This document shows positions 10,655-18,985 of a stretch of DNA of 64,000 nt, piece after piece (position 1 is the first letter of the stretch; every line of letters starts with the position of its first letter). The stretch comes from Methanosarcina vacuolata Z-761. GTDB lineage: Archaea > Halobacteriota > Methanosarcinia > Methanosarcinales > Methanosarcinaceae. Location: the NCBI RefSeq assembly GCF_000969905.1, contig NZ_CP009520.1:2852001-2916000 (forward strand), given 5' to 3'. The translations under genes and the position numbers were made by a program. The notes under the pieces are model-generated. The model was not told the origin of the DNA. It ran no database searches and saw only the letters and a list, made by a program, of their open reading frames with translations.

Positions 10655-11326
10655 TCACTTCAGTTCGGCTTTTTTCAGTTCTTCCCTGATATTTTCTACA
10701 GTCTGCCAGGACTGCCTGACTATTTCAGGGAACTCCCCGGAGTGCTCTTTTCCCCAGTTCAACAGGAATTCTTTTGTCTTCGGGTCTGAGGGGTAACCGC
10801 TGCCGAAGTCGAGGCCCCATTCTTTCTTAAGCTCTTCGATAAGCTCATCCCTGCGCACCTTTGCAATAATAGAGGCTGCCGAGACAACAGGATAAATAGC
10901 ATCGGCCTGATGCATGGAAATTATATCTATTTCCTTTGCGTGGTCAGGGCTGGTTTTTGCGTACTGCCTGCGGAGGTTGGCTCCAAAACGCTCTGCATTG
11001 ACATCAGCAGCATCGGCATATAGGAGGTCAGGTTTTAGCTGTTCAAGCACTTTTGAAAAACAGACCACCATGATTTCATTCATTGTCATGATCTTGCGGA
11101 GTTCGTCAATCTGGGAAGGGCTGACCTCAAGAACAAAAAAGCCATCTGCATGTTTTTTAATCTGAGTTGCGAGCTGTTCCCTTTTTTTTGGTGTCAGTTT
11201 CTTGGAATCTGCGACTCCCAGGACTTTAAGGATATGGGCTCTGGACTCTTCAATTTTTACGCCTCCTATGCACATGGGCCCGATTACAGGGCCTTTTCCG
11301 GCTTCATCAATTCCTGCGATCATCAT
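10655..11326 (-). CDS. rnhB: Ribonuclease HII
   Basis: A 223-residue RNase HII that cuts RNA in RNA-DNA hybrids and removes single ribonucleotides from DNA. The family start MMIAGIDEAGKGPVIGPMCIGG carries the catalytic Asp-Glu of DEAGKG. The third acidic residue lies in LLYADAADVN, and the fourth near HQADAIYPVVSAASIIAKVRRD. The length is normal for archaea. It is a single gene, minus strand. Confidence 0.96.
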   Translation of the reverse strand: MMIAGIDEAGKGPVIGPMCIGGVKIEESRAHILKVLGVADSKKLTPKKREQLATQIKKHADGFFVLEVSPSQIDELRKIMTMNEIMVVCFSKVLEQLKPDLLYADAADVNAERFGANLRRQYAKTSPDHAKEIDIISMHQADAIYPVVSAASIIAKVRRDELIEELKKEWGLDFGSGYPSDPKTKEFLLNWGKEHSGEFPEIVRQSWQTVENIREELKKAELK

Positions 11327-11905
11327 TTTCCGGCTGCCTCCTGATTTGAAGAAAGAGAGCTTCTTATTATTTATAAAAGTAGGTAAAGGTATAGTTTACA
11401 AAGTATTAATATGGAGCTCTATTAGAATCCTATGAAAACAAACCTTCATTAATTTGAACTTAATAGCTTGATGCAGTTTCACTTCTCATTTTTAGTTTCT
11501 CACAGATAATTAGCAGGTTTTTTATGAAACAAATATTATAAAGTTTCAACTATATATAATGCGATATTTATATTTTTACTTTTAAATAAATACTAGGTGA
11601 AATAGAAAAACTTAACTGTTAAATATCTTAAAGGAAACTTACTTTATTATTTTAAAAGAAGACTGTGGAAGTTAAAGAGCCGAGGCAGATTTCAAGGTGT
11701 TTAAAGAATTAGGAAGCTTTTCCAATATAGTGACATTTCTTTCTTAGTTGGAATCCTGAATATCTTCTCATGTACATCCTTAAAAAATGATATTTTATCT
11801 TCCATATTTAACTTTTCACTCATGATATTTATATTAATTATATGGCCTGCCTCTGTATCATAAGAAGCAAAGTCGATGTACAAAAAAGAGCACAGTGAAA
11901 TAACT
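11327..11905. other. AT-rich region upstream of the cas operon
   Basis: A 60-codon minus-strand frame at 11701-11883 overlaps the upstream end of the cas3 frame but has no recognisable family, and I do not call it. TATA-like AT runs near 11550-11590 are candidates for the cas promoter. I saw no CRISPR leader or stray repeat here. Confidence 0.45.
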
Positions 11906-14206
11906 ATGTACTATGCCCACTCTACAGACAGACAAGATAAGTCTGATTGGCAACCCCTAAAAGTTCATCTGGAAAATGTAGCAGATATTGCCTCAGGATT
12001 TTCTAGAGAATTCAATGCAGAACAATTTGGATATGCTTCGGGTTTACTGCATGATATTGGTAAATATTCCCCCGAATTTCAGAGACGTTTAGACGGAGTC
12101 AAGATCAGAGTCGATCATTCTACTGCAGGCGCACAAGAAGCTAGAAAACTCTACGGAATATTTCAAAGTCGTATTCTGGAATATATCATAACCGGGCATC
12201 ATGGAGGCCTTCTCAATTATGGGACTAAAGAGTGTGGACTCGATGAACGCTTATCAAGGCCTATTTTATCTGATTACTCTGCATATAAAAGTGAAATTTT
12301 AGTTCCAGATCTGAACAAAGTTCGTCCCAGTCTTACACCTATCAACAATAAGATAGGATTTGCAATTTCGTTTTATACCCGTATGCTCTTCTCATGCCTG
12401 GTTGATGCTGATTTTCTTGATACAGAACGATTTATTTCACCTGACAAATCTTATTTCAGAGGACAGCATGAGTCGTTCGATAAGCTTTTCACAAAATTTG
12501 ATAACTACATGAAAACCAAACTTTCAACAGCTGCAGAAAATTCGATTAATAGATATCGAAGAGAAATCTATGAACAATGTATAGAGAAAGCCGAATTACC
12601 TCCACAGATGTTTTCTTTGACTGTTCCTACAGGTGGAGGGAAAACTCTCTCATCAATGGCATTTGCCCTGAACCATTTGAAAAAGCATAATTTGAACAGA
12701 ATTCTCTATGTTATACCATATACAAGCATTATAGAACAGAACGCAGATATATTCCGCGAAATTTTTGGAAACAAAAACGTGCTTGAACACCATAGCAACT
12801 ACGATCCGAAAAATGAAAAATCTGAAAATACTGATGTTGCACAGGAGAAATTGAAACTTTCATCTGAAAACTGGGATATTCCTATTATTGTTACAACCAA
12901 TGTCCAGTTTTTTGAATCTCTTTTTTCCAATAGAGTTTCTCGATGTCGTAAGCTGCATAATCTTGCAAAGAGTGTAATAATTCTTGATGAAGCCCAAATG
13001 CTACCTACGAGCTTTTTAAAACCATGTCTTGCAGCTCTTTCTGAACTGGTAGTCAATTATGGATCAACGGTCGTTATATGTACGGCTACTCAGCCTAATC
13101 TCAATGAGCTTCTGGACCAGCGCGTAAAGCCTGTTGAGATTATACACTCACCTCAGGAGCTGTACGAAGCTTTCAGGCGAGTTCATGTAGCAGATTTGGG
13201 AAATATATCCGACAGTGACCTTTCAGCCAGGCTAAAAGCACATAACCAAGTTTTGTGTATTGTTAATACTCGTAAACACGCACAAAATCTGTATGAGCAA
13301 CTTTCTAAATCAGATAACTGTTATCACCTGAGTGCAAGACTTTCAGCTAAGTTAAAAGCGCATAAACAAGTTCGGTGTATCGTTAACACACGACGTAAAC
13401 ATGCACAGAATCTGTATGGACAACTTTCTAAATCAAATAGTTGTTATCACCTGAGTGCAAGAATGTGTCCGGTTCAGAGGAGAAAGAAACTGAAAGAGAT
13501 CAAAGATTTACTGAGAAAAGGGGCTGAATGCCGGGTTGTTTCCACCCAACTGATAGAAGCTGGAGTTGATATTGATTTTCCCGCTGTGTATCGGGCAATG
13601 TCTGGAATTGATTCTGTCTGTCAGGCTTCTGGGAGATGTAACCGCGAAGGAAAATTGGCTTCTGGAGAAGTTTATGTTTTTCGATCTACTGAAGATTATG
13701 GAAAGGCAACGCACTGGCAGAGCCGGGTTGCTGAGATTGGAAGCATGGTCTTTGATGAATGGGATGACCCGTTATCGCTCCCGGCTGTGGATGGATATTT
13801 TGAGAAACTTTATTCATATGAAGGCGACGGACTTGATAAAAAGAGAGTTCTGCCCGCTTTTGAAGAGAGACTGAAGGATGTTGCATTTCCGTTTGAGGAT
13901 GTAGCCAATGTATTCAACCTTATTGAGAATGATACGCGAGATATCATTATTCCTTATGATGAGAAAGCCAGATCCATTATCAAACAGATTCAACAGACTG
14001 GATTGCCTGGGAAGTACATTCGAAATCTACAGGGATATACAGTAAGCATTTATGTAGAAGAGTTCAAGGCACTCGAAAAAAGCAATGCGATCTTTTCGAT
14101 AGATGATAGATTTTTTGTTTTGAAGAAATTGGATGACTATTATTCTGAAGATACTGGACTTTTAAACCGAAAATATAATGATGAAGACTTATTGCTGATT
14201 GCTTAA
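11906..14206 (+). CDS. cas3: Cas3, type I-C helicase-nuclease with internal duplication
   Basis: The effector nuclease of type I-C CRISPR interference. The frame opens at 11876, but the start at 11906 gives MYYAHSTDRQDKSDWQPL, the usual I-C Cas3 start. An HD nuclease domain is first (H49-D50 in GLLHDIGKYSPEFQ; HHGG further on). The SF2 helicase follows, with Walker A VPTGGGKT and DEAQ box ILDEAQML. Motif VI-like residues are in ASGRCNREG. Residues 439-478 and 479-519 are a tandem duplication of the start of helicase domain 2 (CIVNTRKHAQNLY and CIVNTRRKHAQNLY). This adds an extra strand-helix unit and may impair unwinding. The reading frame is intact. Confidence 0.93.
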   Translation: MYYAHSTDRQDKSDWQPLKVHLENVADIASGFSREFNAEQFGYASGLLHDIGKYSPEFQRRLDGVKIRVDHSTAGAQEARKLYGIFQSRILEYIITGHHGGLLNYGTKECGLDERLSRPILSDYSAYKSEILVPDLNKVRPSLTPINNKIGFAISFYTRMLFSCLVDADFLDTERFISPDKSYFRGQHESFDKLFTKFDNYMKTKLSTAAENSINRYRREIYEQCIEKAELPPQMFSLTVPTGGGKTLSSMAFALNHLKKHNLNRILYVIPYTSIIEQNADIFREIFGNKNVLEHHSNYDPKNEKSENTDVAQEKLKLSSENWDIPIIVTTNVQFFESLFSNRVSRCRKLHNLAKSVIILDEAQMLPTSFLKPCLAALSELVVNYGSTVVICTATQPNLNELLDQRVKPVEIIHSPQELYEAFRRVHVADLGNISDSDLSARLKAHNQVLCIVNTRKHAQNLYEQLSKSDNCYHLSARLSAKLKAHKQVRCIVNTRRKHAQNLYGQLSKSNSCYHLSARMCPVQRRKKLKEIKDLLRKGAECRVVSTQLIEAGVDIDFPAVYRAMSGIDSVCQASGRCNREGKLASGEVYVFRSTEDYGKATHWQSRVAEIGSMVFDEWDDPLSLPAVDGYFEKLYSYEGDGLDKKRVLPAFEERLKDVAFPFEDVANVFNLIENDTRDIIIPYDEKARSIIKQIQQTGLPGKYIRNLQGYTVSIYVEEFKALEKSNAIFSIDDRFFVLKKLDDYYSEDTGLLNRKYNDEDLLLIA
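13220..13462 (+). repeat. Tandem duplication inside cas3 (120 + 123 bp)
   Basis: Unit 1 (13220-13339) and unit 2 (13340-13462) both run from LSA to CYHLSAR. About 33 of 40 residues are identical, with one extra Arg codon in unit 2. Many silent differences separate the copies, so the duplication is not recent. Each unit contains the conserved VNTR strand of the second RecA-like domain. Confidence 0.93.
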
Positions 14207-14219
14207 GGAGGTGATTTGA

Positions 14220-14891
14220 ATGGGATTTGGAATCAAATTGAAAGTATGGGGAGATTATGCCTGCTTTACACGACCTGAAATGAAAGTTGAACGTGTAAGT
14301 TATGATGTCATAACTCCCTCAGCAGCGCGAGGTATTCTTGAAGCAATTTACTGGAAGCCTGCGATTTTCTGGAAAATTGATAGAATTCACGTTTTGAACC
14401 CGATAAAGTTTGACAACATCCGCAGAAACGAAAGGCCGGGAAAAATACTTGCAGGTAACGTGAAAGCTGCATTCAAAGGAAATGATGTTGCCCTTTATCA
14501 GGACTCCACCGAGGATACTGTTCAAAGGGCTTCCCTTGTTTTGCGTGACGTCTGCTATGTTATTGAGGCTCATTTTGAGATGACAGACCATGCAGGTCCC
14601 GACGATACAGTCGAAAAACACTACAATATCGCACTTAGACGGATGCGAAAAGGACAATGTTTTCATCACCCTTATTTTGGCTGTCGTGAGTTTCCGGTTC
14701 AGTTTGAGTTAATTGAGAATGAAGTTCCCGTGTCTTATTATTATGGAAAAAAAGAAGGAAAAAAAGATCTTGGGTTCATGCTTTATGATATTGACTTTTC
14801 TGACAAGATGAAAGCCGTCTTTTTCCGCGCCTGTATGGTGGACGGAGTTATTGATGTTCAGAAATGTCTGTCTAGCGGGGGAGTCTCATGA
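14220..14891 (+). CDS. cas5c: Cas5c, pre-crRNA endonuclease of type I-C
   Basis: A 223-residue Cas5 of the I-C (Cas5d) kind. In these systems it replaces Cas6: it cuts the repeat RNA and stays bound to the crRNA 5' handle in Cascade. The sequence begins GFGIKLKVWGDYACFTRPEMKVERVSYDVITPSAARGILEAIYW, typical of the family. Y44, and the Lys-His pair K133-H134 in TVEKHYNIALRR, match the catalytic Tyr, Lys and His described for Cas5d. A strong SD (AAGGAGGTGA) sits before the ATG. It follows cas3 by 13 bases and overlaps cas8c by four (ATGA). Confidence 0.94.
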   Translation: MGFGIKLKVWGDYACFTRPEMKVERVSYDVITPSAARGILEAIYWKPAIFWKIDRIHVLNPIKFDNIRRNERPGKILAGNVKAAFKGNDVALYQDSTEDTVQRASLVLRDVCYVIEAHFEMTDHAGPDDTVEKHYNIALRRMRKGQCFHHPYFGCREFPVQFELIENEVPVSYYYGKKEGKKDLGFMLYDIDFSDKMKAVFFRACMVDGVIDVQKCLSSGGVS

Positions 14892-16780
14892 TCATCCAAT
14901 CACTCTGCCGCTATTATGATATTCTTGCTAAAGACGAGAACGCAAATATTCCAAAGCTAGGATATAGCAGCGCTAAAGTCTCATTTTCCCTTGTCATTTC
15001 TCCTGATGGCATTCTTTCGCATATTATAGATCTTAGAAGTGATGACAAGAAGCCAAAACCCAAAGATATTAATGTGCCTATCCAGAAGTCCCGCGCTAAC
15101 GGTATATTTCCATATTTTGTCTGTGAAAATGCAAAGTATGTTTTTGGTGTCGAAAAAGTAAAAAAAAGTGAATTTGAGAAGAAATTTAGTTTGAATTCAA
15201 AGAACAGTACTGATGACTATAAAATACTTGAGGAAAATGATAAAGAAGTCACTCTTGTCCATCAGCGTTCCAGAGAGTGCTTTGAGGCTTTCAAAACACT
15301 TCACCATAGTATATTGGATGGTCTTAATGATCAAGAAGTCCGCGGATTCCTTTCTTTTCTGGATGGATGGAATCCAGAAGAGTTCCTCGAAAATCCAAAG
15401 ACCAGAGAGTACAAAGATGATATTCTTGCTGGCGGAAACTGTGTTTTTGAGTGTAACGGGAATTTTTTGCATGAAAAAAGTGCGGTTAGAAACGCCTGGG
15501 AAACTTACTCTCAGAATGAAACTGGCAGCACGTTTGCCCAGTGCCTGATAAGTGGAAAAGTAGAGCCGGTAGCCAAGATACATCAAAAGATAAAAGGTGT
15601 TGTCGGGGCTCAATCGGCAGGAGCTTCCATTGTCAGTTTCAATAACGATGCTTTCTGTTCTTATGGAAAAGAACAGAGTTTTAATTCTCCAATCAGCGAA
15701 TCCGCGATGTTTAAGTATACAACTGCCCTGAATCATCTTCTTTCAAGTCCCAGTAACAGGATAAGGATTGCGGATACTACAGTTGTTTTCTGGGCTGAGA
15801 CAAGTAAAAAATCCTGTGAAAAATCCTGTGAAGAACTTGTTAAATTCTTTTTTGACCCTCCAGAACCAGAGAAAAAAGAAGAAAAAAATGTAGAGGGCTC
15901 TCGAGTACAGGACATAACCACAGTCAAAGAAATAGAGGAAATTCTCAATAAGGTCAGAATCGGCAAGAAAGTAAATCAAGAGGACATTGGGGCAGATCCA
16001 GAGACGAATTTCTATATTCTTGGTTTGTCTCCCAATAATGCACGGCTTGCTGTACGTTTCTGGTATGTTGCCAGTATTGGGAGTTTGATTGAAAAAGTGG
16101 CTCGTCACCATCTGGACATGGAAGTTATCAGAGATGATTATGGTCCAAGATATGTCTCAGTATATCGCCTGTTGAATGAGACAGTCCCTCAGAGTTCTGA
16201 CAAAAAAACAGTTTCTCCACTTCTTGGTGGTCTTATTTTGCGCTCGATTCTTACCGACACAGGCTATCCTATCTCATTATATAGTGCAATCCTGAGCCGT
16301 GTTAAAGTAGATGGCTCAATAAATTTTGTCAGAGCTGGTTTTATCAAAGCATATCTACTCAGATTGAGCAGAGCTGGATTATCGAATTTGAGTCAGGATT
16401 TGATTACCATGAGTTTAAACGAGGAAAGTTCTAGTGTGCCATATCGTTTAGGAAGGTTGTTTGCCGCTCTTGAAAAGGCACAGAATGATACGAACAGAGA
16501 GATGAAGAGCACCATTAACAGTAAGTACTTTAGCAGCGCCTCGTCAACACCCGCTGTTGTATTTCCTGTGCTGTTAAAACTTGCACAACACCACATTGCC
16601 AAATCAGAATGGGGTTTCAGGTCTAATCAGTTGATTGAACAAATTCTGGAAGGCGTGGATGAGTTTCCTGCGTACCTGAATCTTGAAGATCAGGGTATGT
16701 TCATGCTTGGTTACTATCACCAACGTAAGGCTTTTTTCACGAAAAAAGAGGTTCCATCAAATAAGGAGGTGCCATTATGA
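14888..16780 (+). CDS. cas8c: Cas8c (Csd1), large subunit of type I-C Cascade
   Basis: A 630-residue Cas8c, the subunit that recognises the PAM and opens target DNA. It begins MIIQSLCRYYDILAKDENANIPKLGYSSAKVSFSLVISPDG, the usual Csd1 start. Later segments such as PNNARLAVRFWYVASIG and YRLGRLFAALEKAQ are also family-typical. In I-C loci an internal start often yields a small Cas11c from the 3' end; GTG and ATG codons exist in the last third, but I cannot choose one from sequence alone. It overlaps cas5c and cas7 by four bases each, so the genes are translationally coupled. Confidence 0.94.
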   Translation: MIIQSLCRYYDILAKDENANIPKLGYSSAKVSFSLVISPDGILSHIIDLRSDDKKPKPKDINVPIQKSRANGIFPYFVCENAKYVFGVEKVKKSEFEKKFSLNSKNSTDDYKILEENDKEVTLVHQRSRECFEAFKTLHHSILDGLNDQEVRGFLSFLDGWNPEEFLENPKTREYKDDILAGGNCVFECNGNFLHEKSAVRNAWETYSQNETGSTFAQCLISGKVEPVAKIHQKIKGVVGAQSAGASIVSFNNDAFCSYGKEQSFNSPISESAMFKYTTALNHLLSSPSNRIRIADTTVVFWAETSKKSCEKSCEELVKFFFDPPEPEKKEEKNVEGSRVQDITTVKEIEEILNKVRIGKKVNQEDIGADPETNFYILGLSPNNARLAVRFWYVASIGSLIEKVARHHLDMEVIRDDYGPRYVSVYRLLNETVPQSSDKKTVSPLLGGLILRSILTDTGYPISLYSAILSRVKVDGSINFVRAGFIKAYLLRLSRAGLSNLSQDLITMSLNEESSSVPYRLGRLFAALEKAQNDTNREMKSTINSKYFSSASSTPAVVFPVLLKLAQHHIAKSEWGFRSNQLIEQILEGVDEFPAYLNLEDQGMFMLGYYHQRKAFFTKKEVPSNKEVPL

Positions 16781-17625
16781 GCGAAATAATCAAGAATCGA
16801 TATGAATTTGTGCTGTTGTTTGATGTAGAGAATGGAAACCCTAACGGCGATCCTGATATGGGAAATATGCCCAGGGTTGATCCACAGACAGGTAATGGAA
16901 TTGTTACCGATGTTTGTCTGAAGAGAAAGGTCAGAGATTATGTTGATCTTGTGAAAAGTGGAAACGCAGGATATGAGATCTATGTTAAATCCGGTGCTGT
17001 CCTCAATAGTCAGCACAAGAAGGCCTATGATTACCTTGGAATAAACCCAGATTCCAAAAAACCCAAAGATGACGAACTGACAAAATTCATGTGTCAGAAT
17101 TTTTTTGACATTCGGACATTCGGTGCTGTAATGACAACAGAGATTAACTGTGGTCAGGTTAGAGGGCCTGTACAGTTCAGTTTTGCACGCAGCATTGATC
17201 CAATTTTCCAGCAAGAAGTAACAGTTACTCGTTGTGCCGTCACCAATGAGAAAGATGCTGAAAAAGGTCAGACTATGGGCAAAAAACAGATTGTGCCGTA
17301 TGGGTTGTATCGCGCAGAAGGATATGTCTCCGCTCATCTGGCTAAAAAGACCGAATTTACAGAAGATGATCTTGAACTTCTCTGGGACAGCCTGGTCAAT
17401 ATGTTTGAGCATGATCATTCGGCAGCAAGGGGAAAAATGTCTGCAAGAAAACTTATTGTTTTCAAGCATAACAGTGAACTTGGCTGCTGTCAGTCTCATG
17501 TCCTTTTCGATAAAGTGAAGGTGGAAAGGCTTTCCTGTGATATGCCTTCTCGTTCTTTTGCAGATTATAAAGTAACAATTGCAGATGACATGCCGAATGG
17601 TATTGAATTAATTGAGAAATTATGA
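16777..17625 (+). CDS. cas7: Cas7c (Csd2), backbone subunit of type I-C Cascade
   Basis: A 282-residue Cas7 that coats the crRNA. The start NRYEFVLLFDVENGNPNGDPDMGNMPRVDPQTGNGIVTDVCLKRKVRDYV is the classic Csd2 signature. FFDIRTFGAVMTTEINCGQVRGPVQFSFARSIDPI is also characteristic. An AAGGAGGTG ribosome-binding site precedes the start. Its stop codon overlaps an ATG (17622) that opens the remnant of cas4, so the original operon clearly continued into the adaptation genes. Confidence 0.95.
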   Translation: MSEIIKNRYEFVLLFDVENGNPNGDPDMGNMPRVDPQTGNGIVTDVCLKRKVRDYVDLVKSGNAGYEIYVKSGAVLNSQHKKAYDYLGINPDSKKPKDDELTKFMCQNFFDIRTFGAVMTTEINCGQVRGPVQFSFARSIDPIFQQEVTVTRCAVTNEKDAEKGQTMGKKQIVPYGLYRAEGYVSAHLAKKTEFTEDDLELLWDSLVNMFEHDHSAARGKMSARKLIVFKHNSELGCCQSHVLFDKVKVERLSCDMPSRSFADYKVTIADDMPNGIELIEKL

Positions 17626-17711
17626 TCGAAAAGAAATATGCCGAAGATGAGTTGCTCTCGTTGTCAGGCATACAACAGTCGCACCCTTCGCGGGTGTGTG
17701 GATTGAAATAA
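17622..17711 (+). pseudogene. cas4: cas4 remnant fused to the first CRISPR repeat
   Basis: The frame begins with an ATGA overlap with cas7, as between the other cas genes. It reads MIEKKYAEDELLSLSGIQ, which matches the start of type I-C Cas4 (normally continuing QH-x-x-FCPRQ with its Fe-S cysteines). After 56 bases, at 17677, the sequence switches at once into CRISPR repeat 1 (17678) and the frame ends 11 codons later. No Fe-S or nuclease motif is left. The rest of cas4, all of cas1 and cas2, and any leader are missing. The identification of the stub is from the N-terminal pattern and operon position. Confidence 0.82.
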
Positions 17712-18827
17712 CTCCCATTGGAGAATTACATCTTTTCCAGGTCGCACCCTTCGCGGGTGTGTGGATTGAAATTGGTGGACATGTGGGAAAAGTGCTCTCG
17801 GCGGGGCGTCGCACCCTTCGCGGGTGTGTGGATTGAAATATATAATGACCTCGCCTGGACATACGGTTTTGAGGTCGCACCCTTCGCGGGTGTGTGGATT
17901 GAAATTAAGGTAAGAAAATGAGATGTACATATATCCCATTTGTCGCACCCTTCGCGGGTGTGTGGATTGAAATAGGTGAAAAAAGACTACGTATACTTCT
18001 TTCTGACGTCGCACCCTTCGCGGGTGTGTGGATTGAAATTACAATTAAGGGAACGACAGTATCAAACTCTAAATAGTCGCACCCTTCGCGGGTGTGTGGA
18101 TTGAAATCAATATATAAGATTGATAGAACAGATCCCGCACTGTCGCACCCTTCGCGGGTGTGTGGATTGAAATTGAAATTACGGAGAAAGATATCAAATT
18201 CCGTTGTCGCACCCTTCGCGGGTGTGTGGATTGAAATCCTCAACATCCACATAAGAATAAGTCACGGAAGCGTCGCACCCTTCGCGGGTGTGTGGATTGA
18301 AATCTCTTTGCAGACCCATCATCCAGTAATTCCAGTTGTCGCACCCTTCGCGGGTGTGTGGATTGAAATTTTACTAGCTGGTGAGATGTGAGATAAAAAA
18401 CCCGTCGCACCCTTCGCGGGTGTGTGGATTGAAATTTTAAAAGGATTAACTCTTTTAGCTCTTCTATTGGTCGCACCCTTCGCGGGTGTGTGGATTGAAA
18501 TAGACCGATGCAAGAATAAACTACAGATTATACGTCGCACCCTTCGCGGGTGTGTGGATTGAAATACATCATGAAGCAAGATAACACCAGGTATTATTGT
18601 CGCACCCTTCGCGGGTGTGCGGATTGAAATATAAAAAGAGAGGGAAAGGCTTACTAATGGACGGTCGCACCCTTCGCGGGTGTGCGGATTGAAATTGGGT
18701 TGAAGGTCAAACCGTTGTCAAGAAACCTTATGTCGCACCCTTCGCGGGTGTGCGGATTGAAATTACTGCGTCTATACTGGTTACATGGGTCATTTGTCGC
18801 ACCCTTCGCGGGTGTGTGGATTGAAAT
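17678..18827 (+). CRISPR. Type I-C CRISPR array, 18 repeats and 17 spacers
   Basis: There are 18 repeats of 32 bp, starting GTCGCACCCTTCGCGGG and ending TGGATTGAAAT, with 17 spacers of 31-36 bp. The repeat contains a hairpin, CACCC-TTCGC-GGGTG, before the ATTGAAAT tail, as in I-C repeats cut by Cas5c. This orientation means transcription on the plus strand, the same direction as cas3-cas7. Repeats 1-14 and 18 are identical; repeats 15-17 (18599, 18664, 18732) have GTGTGCGG instead of GTGTGTGG. Such variants are usual at the leader-distal end. The array begins without a leader, directly inside cas4, so crRNA may come from read-through of the cas operon. pheT follows. Confidence 0.98.
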
Positions 18828-18985
18828 TAAAGGAGCGAAAGCGTACCAGGCTTTCTGCCTGCAGACTTCCAGAGCTTCAAATCCGCGTTGAGGTTCTTCA
18901 AACACCCTCCGAAACAAAAACATTAAATCTGAAGTTGAGTATGTTTTGGGTTAAGTTAGCGAGCAAAAGACGAGATGAATCACCT

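Noticed and set aside
11701-11883. 60-codon minus-strand frame upstream of cas3
   Set aside because: Not recognisable, no ribosome-binding site seen, and it overlaps the cas3 5' region; it could be a fossil but cannot be supported.
17620-18923. Several open frames through the CRISPR array on both strands
   Set aside because: They arise because the 32-bp repeat has no stop in some frames; the translations only repeat [10 protein letters not shown]- or [11 protein letters not shown]-like strings.
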